The notes under the pieces were generated by a model. It made no database searches, was not told the origin of the DNA, and saw only the letters and a list, made by a program, of their open reading frames with translations. The translations under genes and the position numbers were made by a program. This document shows positions 55,620-64,000 of a stretch of 64,000 nt of DNA, in pieces. The stretch comes from Cryobacterium glucosi (lineage in GTDB: Bacteria > Actinomycetota > Actinomycetes > Actinomycetales > Microbacteriaceae): positions 470,308 through 534,307 of the forward strand of contig NZ_SOFS01000019.1 of NCBI RefSeq assembly GCF_004402235.1, in the 5' to 3' direction. How positions within the stretch are numbered: the stretch's first letter is position 1; each line of letters begins with the position of its first letter.

Positions 55620-55790
55620 ATGCAGCCGGATCGCCATGCGAACTCACACCACCCCCCGAAAAATACTCGAGAAAAAGGCGCAAAAAAGCATGGCAGATTT
55701 CAACTACCTCGATCAAGTCTAGGTCACACCGGCACGACTGTAAAGCTGGGGCCGCCGGGGCGGATGCTGGCCGCGCGGGTGCGGCCACCG

Positions 55791-55802
55791 TATGCTCGTT
55801 CT

Positions 55803-55803
<1 letters not shown>
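55791..55803 (+). promoter_or_regulatory. -10 box of a probable leaderless aminotransferase mRNA
   Basis: TATGCT (55791-55796) ends six nt before the GTG start, so transcription should start at the start codon itself. No Shine-Dalgarno sequence is present. The rest of the 183-bp gap up to tRNA-Trp has AT-rich tracts that probably hold the tRNA promoter. Confidence 0.6.
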
Positions 55804-57005
<1,202 letters not shown>

Positions 57006-57021
57006 CGTCGCAGCCGGCCCC

Positions 57022-57043
57022 GCATCCACCGACCGGTGGATGC
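57022..57043 (+). terminator. Terminator-like hairpin of the aminotransferase gene
   Basis: GCATCCACC (57022-57030) and GGTGGATGC (57035-57043) form a 9-bp stem with a GACC loop, 16 bp beyond the stop. It carries the GCATCC/GGATGC word and lacks a T-run. Confidence 0.6.
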
Positions 57044-57099
57044 CAGGGTCGGCCGGGCGGACGCTTACGTTCCCGGGCCTCTGGTGGGATTCTTTCGGT

Positions 57100-58059
57100 A
57101 TGAAGACCACAACTCCCGCGAGCAGCTCAGACCCCGTCGTGCGCGTGCGCGACCTGCACAAGTCCTACGGCGCGTTCGAGGCCGTCGCAGGCATCAGCTT
57201 CGACATCCGGCCAGGGGAGACCTTCGCGCTCCTCGGCCCGAACGGCGCAGGCAAGAGCACGGTCATCGAGATCCTCGAGGGCTACCGCGATCGCACGAGC
57301 GGTGAGGTGAGCGTGCTCGGCACCGACCCGCAGCACGGCGGCCTCGACTGGAAGGCCAGGCTCGGCATCGTGCTGCAGTCGACCGGCGAGAGCGGCAACG
57401 TCACGGTCGCCGAGCAGCTCGCGCACTTCGCGAGCCTCTACCCGAACCCCCGGCGGGTGGCGGAGGTGATCACGGCCGTCGGCCTCGAGGACAAGGCGAA
57501 GACCCGCATCAGCCGGCTGTCCGGCGGGCAGCGCCGGCGGGTGGATGTCGCGCTCGGCATCATCGGCCGGCCCGAACTGCTCTTCCTCGACGAACCGACC
57601 ACGGGGTTCGACCCCGAGGCACGTCACCAGTTCTGGGACCTCGTGCGCAGCCTGAAGGCGGAGGGCACCACGATCCTGCTCACGACCCACTACCTCGACG
57701 AGGCCGCCCAGCTCGGCGACCGCGCCGGGGTGATCACCGGGGGCCGCCTGATCGACATCGGCGCGATCAACGAGATCGGCGGGGCAGAGGCCCGGGTGCC
57801 GCTGGTCCGCTGGCGGGATGCCGGAGGGGAGCCCCACGAGATCCGCACGGACCAGCCTGGCCGGGTCGTCGCCGAACTCGTCGCTGCGGGCGGCACTGCG
57901 GGCGGCGCGGAACCGGCCGAACTCGAGGTGATCCGCCCGAGCCTCGAGGACGTCTACCTCGGTCTCGTGCGCGAGAACCGCGCGGAAACCATTGCGGCGG
58001 CGTCCGCTGGTTCAGCTTCTGCTTTTGCATCTGACGACAGCACGGAGGTGCTCGCATGA
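57100..58059 (+). CDS. ABC-2 type exporter ATP-binding protein
   Basis: This 319-residue drug/antibiotic-exporter-type ATPase has Walker A GPNGAGKST, Q-loop VLQSTGE, signature RLSGGQRRRVDVALG, Walker B LLFLDEPTTGFDP and switch His in LTTHYLDEA. The C-terminal about 90 residues form the extra domain seen in DrrA/CcmA-like exporters (RPSLEDVYLGLV). The stop overlaps the permease start by 4 bp. It is followed by a kinase/regulator pair, as in many self-resistance or envelope-stress modules. Confidence 0.92.
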   Translation: MKTTTPASSSDPVVRVRDLHKSYGAFEAVAGISFDIRPGETFALLGPNGAGKSTVIEILEGYRDRTSGEVSVLGTDPQHGGLDWKARLGIVLQSTGESGNVTVAEQLAHFASLYPNPRRVAEVITAVGLEDKAKTRISRLSGGQRRRVDVALGIIGRPELLFLDEPTTGFDPEARHQFWDLVRSLKAEGTTILLTTHYLDEAAQLGDRAGVITGGRLIDIGAINEIGGAEARVPLVRWRDAGGEPHEIRTDQPGRVVAELVAAGGTAGGAEPAELEVIRPSLEDVYLGLVRENRAETIAAASAGSASAFASDDSTEVLA

Positions 58060-58919
58060 CCGCGATCGACACGACTGCCGGGACCGGCAGCATCCGCTCG
58101 GCCCGCCACGGTGTGCTGAGGCTCGGCCTCGCCCGGGTGTATTACGAAGCGCGTATGTACTTCCGCACCCCGGACAGCGTGTTCTTCACGTTCCTGTTCC
58201 CGTTCATCATGCTCGCGATCTTCACGGCCGCCTTCGGCTCGGCCGGCAACATTGGCAGCGCGCCCGATGGCAGCGGCGGCGTCAGCGTCGGCGCGTATTA
58301 CCTTCCGGGCATGCTCGCGGCGGGGATGCTGCTCTCCGGGGTGCAGAACCTCGCGGTCGACATCGCAGGTGAGAAGAGCGACGGCACCCTCAAACGGCTC
58401 GGCGGCACCCCGCTGTCCCCGCTGAGCTACTTCATCGGGAAGATCGGGCAGGTGCTCGTCACCGGCACGATTCAGGCGGCCCTGCTGATCCTCGTCGCGC
58501 GGTTCGTGCTCGACATCGCCCTGCCGACCGACCCGGCCAGGTGGCTGACCTTCGCCTGGGTCTTCCTGTTCGGTGTGATCGCCTGCGCGTTCCTCGGCAT
58601 CGCGCTCTCGGCGCTGCCGCGCTCCGGCAAGAGCGCGACCGCCGTCGTGATCCCGATCGTGCTGATCCTGCAGTTCATCTCGGGCGTCTACCTGCAGTTC
58701 TACGTGCTGCCCGACTGGATGCAGAACGTCGCGAGCCTGTTCCCGCTCAAGTGGATGGCACAGGGGATGCGCTCGGTGTTCCTGCCGGACAGCTTCGCGA
58801 GCCTCGAGCAGAACGGGGTCTGGGACCTCCCCCTCGTCGCGCTCAACCTCGGCATCTGGCTCGTGGTCGGGCTCGTGCTCAGCAGGGTGACGTTCCGCTG
58901 GATCCGCAAGGACAGCTGA
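58056..58919 (+). CDS. ABC-2 type exporter permease
   Basis: This 287-residue membrane protein has six predicted helices, starting with TPDSVFFTFLFPFIMLAIFTAAFG. It carries the ABC-2 segments YYLPGMLAAGMLLSGVQNLAVDIAGEKSDGTLKRLGGTPLSPLSYFIGKI (in stretches) and LQFISGVYLQFYVLPDWMQNVASLFPLKWMAQGMRSV. It pairs with the ATPase encoded just before it. Confidence 0.9.
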   Translation: MTAIDTTAGTGSIRSARHGVLRLGLARVYYEARMYFRTPDSVFFTFLFPFIMLAIFTAAFGSAGNIGSAPDGSGGVSVGAYYLPGMLAAGMLLSGVQNLAVDIAGEKSDGTLKRLGGTPLSPLSYFIGKIGQVLVTGTIQAALLILVARFVLDIALPTDPARWLTFAWVFLFGVIACAFLGIALSALPRSGKSATAVVIPIVLILQFISGVYLQFYVLPDWMQNVASLFPLKWMAQGMRSVFLPDSFASLEQNGVWDLPLVALNLGIWLVVGLVLSRVTFRWIRKDS

Positions 58920-58961
58920 ACCGATGTTCCCCGGTCACGGCGAGCGTGGGAGGCTGGGCGC

Positions 58962-60209
58962 ATGAGGATTCCGGCCATGACGACCCTGCGCTGGTGGGAC
59001 GTCGCCGTCGGCGGGTCACTGCTCCTGATGGGGGTGCTCGCGGCCGCCGACCAGTACCGGTACGGGCACGAGCTGTCGCGGATCGGCGCGCTCGCGACGC
59101 TCGTCGTGATCGGCATCGGCCATGTCGGTTTCGGACGGCGCGCGATCGCCTGCCCGACCGGACGGACCGGTTCGGTCGCACTGGCCGCGATCGTCTTCCG
59201 CGGAGTGCTGATCGTCGGCGTGGGCGTCGCAGCGGCGTTCAATCCGAGTCTGGCGACGCTCCAGGCGATCGCCTTCCCGCTGCTCTGGACGCTCACCGAT
59301 TCCTTCCTCGTCTCCGTGGCCCTGAGTGCACTCCTCGCGGCATCGGCGGGGGCGGGTCTCTGGCTGGGCATCGGCGGCACTCCCGCGGCCCTCGGGCAGG
59401 CGTATGCCACCGAAGGGATCTCCTTCGTCTTCGCGATCGCGATGGGCGCCTGGATCACCCGCATCGCCCGCGACGGCAGCACCCAACGGCGTCTCTACGA
59501 GGAACTCAGCCTCGCCCAGGACGAACTCGCCGCCCTGCACAGGGACGCCGGGAGCGCGGCCGAACGGGAACGCCTCGCCAGGGAGATCCACGACACCATC
59601 GCCCAGAGCCTGACGAGTCTCGTGATGCTCGCGCAGCGCGCGGGGAACGAGCTCGGACCGGACAGCGGGGCGAGGCCCACCGTCGAGCTCATCGAAGACA
59701 CCGCCCGGCAGGCCCTGACCGAGGCGCGCAGCCTCGTCGCGGCGATGTCGCCCGTGCGGGTCGGAGATTCGACCCTGGCCGAGACCCTGCGCCGCCTCGC
59801 CGGGCGCTTCGAACGCGAGACCGGCATCCAGGTGCGGGTGATCCTCGCCGACACCGGGCTCGACGGGCTCGACCGGGAAAACGAGGTCGTGCTGCTCCGC
59901 TGCGCCCAGGAAGGCCTCGCGAACGTGCGCAAGCACTCCCGCGCGGGGGCGGCATCCGTTCGTCTCGAACACGTCGGCACGGATGCCGTCCTCACCGTGA
60001 CCGACGACGGTCGCGGTCTCGGCGCCTATGCTCCCGCCCAGGAGAACGGGTTCGGCCTCTCGGGGATGCGCGACCGGCTCGCCCTCGTCGGTGGCCGGCT
60101 CACGGTCGGCGCCGGTGAGCGCGGCGGCACCGTACTGCGGGTGACCGTGCCGGCGGCGGAAGCCGGGCACCCCACGATCTCCGTCGAATCGGCGAGGCAC
60201 GAGCGATGA
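58962..60209 (+). CDS. Two-component sensor kinase (DesK/LiaS type)
   Basis: This 415-residue kinase has about five membrane helices in its first 165 residues, a HisKA_3 dimerisation box ERERLAREIHDTIAQSLTSLV (phospho-His210) and a HATPase domain (NVRKHSRAGAASVRLEHV, VTDDGRGLGAY, GFGLSGMRDRLALVGG). GGGAGG lies 8 nt before the ATG. It overlaps its response regulator by 4 bp and follows the ABC exporter by 42 bp, so the kinase probably senses the exporter's substrate or the membrane damage it causes. Confidence 0.92.
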   Translation: MRIPAMTTLRWWDVAVGGSLLLMGVLAAADQYRYGHELSRIGALATLVVIGIGHVGFGRRAIACPTGRTGSVALAAIVFRGVLIVGVGVAAAFNPSLATLQAIAFPLLWTLTDSFLVSVALSALLAASAGAGLWLGIGGTPAALGQAYATEGISFVFAIAMGAWITRIARDGSTQRRLYEELSLAQDELAALHRDAGSAAERERLAREIHDTIAQSLTSLVMLAQRAGNELGPDSGARPTVELIEDTARQALTEARSLVAAMSPVRVGDSTLAETLRRLAGRFERETGIQVRVILADTGLDGLDRENEVVLLRCAQEGLANVRKHSRAGAASVRLEHVGTDAVLTVTDDGRGLGAYAPAQENGFGLSGMRDRLALVGGRLTVGAGERGGTVLRVTVPAAEAGHPTISVESARHER

Positions 60210-60829
60210 TCCGCGTCATCGTGGCCGACGACCACCCGATCGTGCGCGGCGGTATCGCGCTCCTGCTCGGCGGCGCCGGCGACATCGAGGTCGTCGGGCA
60301 GGCAGGGAACGGCGAGGAGGCCGTCGCGCTCGCGGCCGCGCTCAACCCCGACCTCGTGCTGATGGACCTGCGGATGCCGCTGCTCGACGGCGTCGCGGCG
60401 ACCGCGCTCATCGTCGCGGCGAACGAGCGGACCCGGGTGCTGGTCCTCACGACGTACGAGAGCGACGACCAGATCCTCGCGGCCATCGCGGCCGGAGCGA
60501 GCGGGTACCTGCTCAAGGCCGCGCCCCAGGCGGAGATCATCGAGGGCGTGCGCTCGGTCGCGCGCGGCCAGACCGCGCTCGCACCGTCGATCGCGGCGAT
60601 GCTCGTACACCGGGTGCGCACGGATGCCGCGCCGGCTCCGCGCCTGTCTGCCCGCGAACTCGACGTGCTCCGGCTTGTGTCGGCCGGCGAGAGCAACCCG
60701 CAGATCGGCCGGTCCCTGTTCATCAGCGAGGCGACCGTCAAGACGCACCTGCTGCACGCCTTCGAGAAGCTCGCGGTGAGCGACCGGACCCGCGCCGTGA
60801 CCCGGGCGATGGAACTCGGGCTGCTGTAG
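60206..60829 (+). CDS. NarL/LuxR-type response regulator
   Basis: This 207-residue protein has a receiver domain (IVADDHPIV, phospho-Asp54 in DLVLMDLRMPLLDG, Lys in YLLKAAP) and a C-terminal LuxR helix-turn-helix (LSARELDVLRLVSAGESNPQIGRSLFISEATVKTHLLHAFEKL). It forms an operon with the kinase and probably controls the ABC-2 exporter. Confidence 0.93.
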   Translation: MIRVIVADDHPIVRGGIALLLGGAGDIEVVGQAGNGEEAVALAAALNPDLVLMDLRMPLLDGVAATALIVAANERTRVLVLTTYESDDQILAAIAAGASGYLLKAAPQAEIIEGVRSVARGQTALAPSIAAMLVHRVRTDAAPAPRLSARELDVLRLVSAGESNPQIGRSLFISEATVKTHLLHAFEKLAVSDRTRAVTRAMELGLL

Positions 60830-60865
60830 CCCGGTCTCCGCCGCCTGCTTGGCTCGGCAGTGGGG

Positions 60866-61669
60866 CTAGAGCAGCTTGCGCTCGAGCGCCCAGGCGGTGA
60901 GTTCGTAACGGGAGGAGAGCTGCAGTTTGCGGAGCACCGCTGAGACGTGCGTCTCGACGGTCTTCGGCGAGATGAACAGGCTCCCGGCTACCTCCTTGTA
61001 GGTGTAGCCGCGGGCGATCAGCCGCATGACCTCCTGCTCCCGCGCGGAGAGGCGGTCGAGTTCTTCCGTCGTCTCTGCGGTCTCGCCGGCGACCGCGCCG
61101 AACGCGTCGAGCACGAACCCCGCGAGCCGGGGCGAGAACACGGCGTCGCCGTCGGCGACCCGGCGGGCGGCCTCGGAGACCTCGGCCCCCGATGAGCTCT
61201 TGGTGATGTAGCCGCGGGCCCCCGCCCGGATCACCCGGACCACGTCGTCGGCGGCGTCGGAGACGCTCAGCGCGAGGAACAGGGTGTGCGGCGCCCGGTG
61301 CGCGGCGTCGTGGATGACCTCGCTGCCGCCGCCACCGCGCCCGCCGGGCAGATGCACGTCGAGCAGCACCACCCGCGGCTGCAGTGCGACCACGAGCGCG
61401 ATCGCCTCGTCGACCGTCGCGGCCTCACCGAGCACGCGGATGTCCGCGTCCAGTTCGGCGCGCAGGCCCGAGCGGAAGATCGAGTGGTCGTCGACGATCA
61501 CGACGGGGAGACCGGCGGTCGAGGCGGGCAGGGTGGGCAGGGTGGGCAGGGTGGGCAGGGTGGGCAGGGTGGGCAGGGTGGGCAGGGTGGGCGGGGTGGG
61601 CGGGGTGGGCGGGGTGGGCGCGCTTCCGGGATCGGTGCCGGGGCCTGGGGTGCCGTGCGGCTCGCTCAT
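60866..61669 (-). CDS. NarL/LuxR-type response regulator with Pro-Thr-Leu repeat N-terminus
   Basis: This 267-residue regulator has a receiver domain (VVIVDDHSIFRSGL, phospho-Asp104 in VVLLDVHLPGGRGGGG) and a C-terminal LuxR helix-turn-helix (LSAREQEVMRLIARGYTYKEVAGSLFISPKTVETHVSAVLRKL). Before the receiver lies an unusual 50-residue tail that includes eleven-odd TPP/TLP triplets encoded by a 9-bp tandem repeat. The start is the ATG that overlaps the stop of the PspC-kinase gene (ATGA). A start after the repeat is possible, but no clear ribosome-binding site is seen there. Confidence 0.9.
   Translation of the reverse strand: MSEPHGTPGPGTDPGSAPTPPTPPTPPTLPTLPTLPTLPTLPTLPTLPASTAGLPVVIVDDHSIFRSGLRAELDADIRVLGEAATVDEAIALVVALQPRVVLLDVHLPGGRGGGGSEVIHDAAHRAPHTLFLALSVSDAADDVVRVIRAGARGYITKSSSGAEVSEAARRVADGDAVFSPRLAGFVLDAFGAVAGETAETTEELDRLSAREQEVMRLIARGYTYKEVAGSLFISPKTVETHVSAVLRKLQLSSRYELTAWALERKLL
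61531..61620 (-). repeat. Ten tandem copies of a 9-bp repeat
   Basis: Ten exact 9-bp units of GGGTGGGCA (first six or seven) or GGGTGGGCG (last) run without a break and encode TLP or TPP triplets in the response regulator. The clean block boundary between the two variants points to recent expansion. Confidence 0.93.
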
Positions 61670-63186
61670 GGGCGGCTCCCGTCGGCATCCGCTGCCGCGG
61701 GCAGGGTCCGGTCGGGGTGAACCGCTTCGACGGAGTTTTTCGGGTCTTCGATCGTTTCCGGGCCGCTCAGGTGCGTTGTCATCACAAAGTCCGTCGAATT
61801 GGTTGGGTGCGGGAGGGCAGGGTCTGCGGGAGCGGGCACCGTGGGCAGGGTGAGCAGGATCTCCGTGCCCGCGCCGCCGGGGCCGGGGCGCACGAGCGCG
61901 GTGCCGCCGAGGCGGCGCATCCGCCCGATGACGGACTCGCGGACGCCGTGCCGGTCGTCCGGCACGTCGTCGAGCCGGAAGCCCGGGCCGCGGTCGGTCA
62001 CGCTGAGGCTCACCGCGTTCGCGCCCGTCTCGAGGTAGACGGACACCGGCCCGCCGGAGTGCCTCGCCGCGTTGAGCATGGCCTCGCGCCCCGCGGCGAG
62101 CAACCCCTCGGGGGCTGGGCCGAGGCTCGAGCCCGCACTCACGATGTCGAACTGCACCGGGAAGTCGGCCTCGAGCTCCGCCCCTATCCGGCGGAGGGCC
62201 GTCGGGAGATCGACGTCGGGGATGCCGCCGGCCCCGCCTGCACCGGCATCCGTTCCTGCGGCAGTACTCGCGGCCGTGCCCGCGGCAGTGCCGAAGCCGG
62301 TCCCGGTCCCGGTGAAGAGCCACTCGCGCAGCTCCCGCTCCTGGGCGCGGGCGAGCCGGGCCGCGTCGCTCTGCGGCCCGGCCTTCTGCTGGATCAGTGC
62401 GAGCGTCTGCAGCACCGAGTCGTGCAGGTGCGCGGCGATTTCGGCGCGCTCGGCCTCCCGCGCCCGTCCCGCGCGCTCGTCGGCGAGGTCGCGCGAGAGC
62501 CGCACGAGCCACGGCGCGATCACGACGACGACGCCGAGCAGCACCGAAGCGGATGCGATCACGACCGTCCACCCGTCGGGGCTGTCACTCGTCACGAAGA
62601 ACAGCAGGATGCCGACGGCGACGAGCACGAGGGCGCCGAGCGCGCGCACGAGCAGGGCGGACGAGTGCTGCTCCGAACCGCCGCGGATGTCCGCGAACTG
62701 CCGCCAGGCGAGCGCGGTCCCCGACAGCACGACGATCGCGGGGATGACCACGGCGAGCGGGATGTCGGCGCCGAGCCGGCTCGCGACGAGAGTGAGACCG
62801 GCGGCGAGGAGCGCGAGCCCGAGCAGGATCTCCGTGATCGGAGCCGACCGGGCCGAGGACGCGGCGGCGGCGGCTCGCTCGGCCGCGGCATCCGCGGGAC
62901 CGCCGAGGCCGTGGCGGGAGCCGGGGGAACCGGCGTACCCGGGCGCCGGCCGCGCGAGGCTCGCCTTGGGGAGCTCGGCGGCCCCGAACCGGACGGGGTT
63001 CGCCGTCGCGGTCGGCGTCGTCACCCAGAGCCAGGCGTAGAGCAGCGCGCCGGCCCCGCCGGCCAGGATGAGCAGCAGCGTCGCGGTGCGCACCACCGTC
63101 ACGGACAATCCGGTGTGCTCAGCGAACCCCGCGCAGACGCCGGCGATGATCCGCTGGCGCGGCCGGGACATCCGCTCGGTTCTCAT
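61666..63186 (-). CDS. PspC-domain sensor histidine kinase
   Basis: This 506-residue kinase begins with a PspC domain (RQRIIAGVCAGFAEHTGLSVTVVRTATLLLILAGGAGALLYAWLWV, about 11-56). More membrane helices follow to about 230, then the HisKA_3 box EIAAHLHDSVLQTLALIQQ (His255) and a HATPase domain (AMLNAARHSGGPVSVYLE, VTDRGPGFRLDDV, GMRRLGG-like). The last about 45 residues lie past the ATPase domain and include a 24-bp repeat shared with 24972-24995. It overlaps its regulator by 4 bp and diverges from another PspC gene. Likely an envelope-stress system. Confidence 0.9.
   Translation of the reverse strand: MRTERMSRPRQRIIAGVCAGFAEHTGLSVTVVRTATLLLILAGGAGALLYAWLWVTTPTATANPVRFGAAELPKASLARPAPGYAGSPGSRHGLGGPADAAAERAAAAASSARSAPITEILLGLALLAAGLTLVASRLGADIPLAVVIPAIVVLSGTALAWRQFADIRGGSEQHSSALLVRALGALVLVAVGILLFFVTSDSPDGWTVVIASASVLLGVVVVIAPWLVRLSRDLADERAGRAREAERAEIAAHLHDSVLQTLALIQQKAGPQSDAARLARAQERELREWLFTGTGTGFGTAAGTAASTAAGTDAGAGGAGGIPDVDLPTALRRIGAELEADFPVQFDIVSAGSSLGPAPEGLLAAGREAMLNAARHSGGPVSVYLETGANAVSLSVTDRGPGFRLDDVPDDRHGVRESVIGRMRRLGGTALVRPGPGGAGTEILLTLPTVPAPADPALPHPTNSTDFVMTTHLSGPETIEDPKNSVEAVHPDRTLPAAADADGSRP
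61790..61813 (-). repeat. Copy 2 of the dispersed 24-bp repeat (inside the kinase gene)
   Basis: On the minus strand this stretch matches 24972-24995 at 23 of 24 positions (core CCAACCAATTCGACGGA). It is translated as part of the kinase C-terminus, just after the ATPase domain ends, which suggests that the tail was gained by insertion of a short repeat element or by loss of the old stop. Confidence 0.65.
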
Positions 63187-63298
63187 GTCTTCATCCAAGC
63201 ACCCCGAAGGCCGCCCCGATCCGGTACGGCCAGATCTCAGGGTCCGTTCAGGGTTCTCCCCCATAGCAGCGCGCCATCGCGGGTGGTTGAGTGAAGTT

Positions 63299-64000
63299 AT
63301 GACCGATCAACCGCGTAATCCGACATACCCGGCCGGCCCGGGCCCGTCGGGTCCAGACCAGCTCACCCGTTTCTTCGACTGGATCCGCCGCAGCGGCATG
63401 GTCCGCGGCGCAGACCGCTGGTTCGCCGGGGTCTGCGGCGCCATCGCCGGCCGCACCGGACTCGACCCGATCATCGTGCGCGGCATCGCGTTCGTGCTCG
63501 CCGTGCTCGGGGCGCCCGTGCTCTTCGTCTATGCGGTGGGCTGGGCGCTGCTCCCCAACGCACTCGGCCGCATCCACGCCGAGGAAGCCCTCCGCGGCCG
63601 CTTCGAGCCCGCCATGATCGGGATCGGCGCCGTCCTCCTCCTGACCGTCGTGCCGTTCACCCGCGGATTCTGGTGGGACGGCCCTCCCGCGGCCTGGGGC
63701 ATGCCCGGCTGGCTGAGCACGTCGCTGAGCGCAGCGTGGGGCCTCGCGGTCGTTGCCGGCATCGTCTGGCTCGTGCTCTACCTCGTGCGCCGCGGTCCTG
63801 GCAGCGGCGGGTCTTCCGGCGGCGGAAACGGTGGCGGCTACGGTTCCGGTCCGGGCGAGCGCCCGCGCCCCACCTCGGGCTACGGCTCAGCGGCGGATGC
63901 CGGTTCGACCCCGCCCGCGCCCGGCGCGCCCCCCGTTCCTCCGGCTCCGCCGGCTCCACCCGCGCCCGGCGCCGCGGCCTCTGCCGGCACCGCCGGCCCG
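63299..64000 (+). CDS. PspC-domain membrane protein (partial, runs off window)
   Basis: The frame opens MTDQPRNPTYPAGPGPSG and stays open to the window end (234 codons). The PspC domain spans about 33-90 (VRGADRWFAGVCGAIAGRTGLDPIIVRGIAFVLAVLG). Two further hydrophobic helices follow (MIGIGAVLLLTVVPF, AWGLAVVAGIVWLVLYLV), then a Gly/Ser- and Pro/Ala-rich segment at the edge. It diverges from the PspC kinase by 112 bp. Such trios of PspC proteins and a LiaRS-type system are common in actinobacteria and point to membrane-stress sensing. Confidence 0.85.
   Translation, partial: MTDQPRNPTYPAGPGPSGPDQLTRFFDWIRRSGMVRGADRWFAGVCGAIAGRTGLDPIIVRGIAFVLAVLGAPVLFVYAVGWALLPNALGRIHAEEALRGRFEPAMIGIGAVLLLTVVPFTRGFWWDGPPAAWGMPGWLSTSLSAAWGLAVVAGIVWLVLYLVRRGPGSGGSSGGGNGGGYGSGPGERPRPTSGYGSAADAGSTPPAPGAPPVPPAPPAPPAPGAAASAGTAGP

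Noticed and set aside
61531..61620. Possible CRISPR-like array
   Set aside because: The repeat is 9 bp, head to tail with no spacers, and in frame with a response regulator.

Overview
The window is high-GC DNA from an actinobacterium, most probably a Microbacteriaceae (Cryobacterium/Leifsonia-like). This is inferred from codon use, the tRNA-Trp-secE-nusG-rplK-rplA and rplJ-rplL blocks, the acidic extension on NusG, and PspC-type sensor kinases. The genus cannot be fixed from the window. I see no insertion sequence, integrase, CRISPR array or rRNA.

Layout. 1-4.9 kb: a monosaccharide ABC importer (mmsA cut by the window edge, chvE) behind the remains of an arabinose operon. araD is intact, araA is an internal-deletion pseudogene, and a 43-codon ORF sits where araB would be. 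A LacI regulator and matching palindromes lie upstream. 4.9-11.8 kb: a cyclase-family hydrolase coupled to an APC permease, the transsulfuration pair metB/cbs, and an ABC exporter. 11.9-16.8 kb: an alpha-glucoside-type ABC importer (aglEFG-like) with a divergent LacI gene and two identical palindromic operators. 16.8-22.4 kb: two MFS/MarR efflux modules flanking rplJ-rplL and its leader attenuator. 22.4-25.7 kb: an OmpR/EnvZ-type two-component system and a solitary YqaJ/lambda-exonuclease-like nuclease. 25.7-29.8 kb: a SipW-type signal peptidase operon with three small-signal secreted proteins and an LAHTG-anchored protein, behind a 412-bp control region with direct repeats 22 bp apart. 30-33 kb: oxidoreductase, photolyase, GNAT. 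33-38 kb: glyoxylate shunt (aceB, aceA) with a divergent RamB-type regulator. 38-40 kb: a third MarR/MFS module. 40-43.4 kb: transglutaminase, alpha-E and circularly permuted ATP-grasp cluster. 43.5-44.5 kb: an OppD-like ABC ATPase homologue that has lost every catalytic motif. 44.4-52.8 kb: GntR regulators, glutaryl-CoA dehydrogenase, a family III CoA transferase, a soluble Cache protein, an aminoaldehyde dehydrogenase and an amine/amino-acid permease. Together these suggest polyamine/lysine to glutaryl-CoA catabolism. 52.8-55.6 kb: rplA, rplK, nusG, secE, tRNA-Trp. 55.8-64 kb: an aminotransferase, an ABC-2 exporter with its DesK/LiaS-type two-component system, and a PspC kinase/regulator/PspC-protein module cut by the window end.

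Three things stand out. The first is the catalytically dead but full-length ABC ATPase at 43.5 kb. The second is a family of hairpins built from one over-represented word (CGGATGCC/GGCATCCG), an arrangement that resembles DNA-uptake sequences placed at terminators in Neisseria. The third is the SipW-dependent secretion operon with its own control region and internal hairpin. All function calls rest on reading the sequence and on family knowledge; no searches were run.
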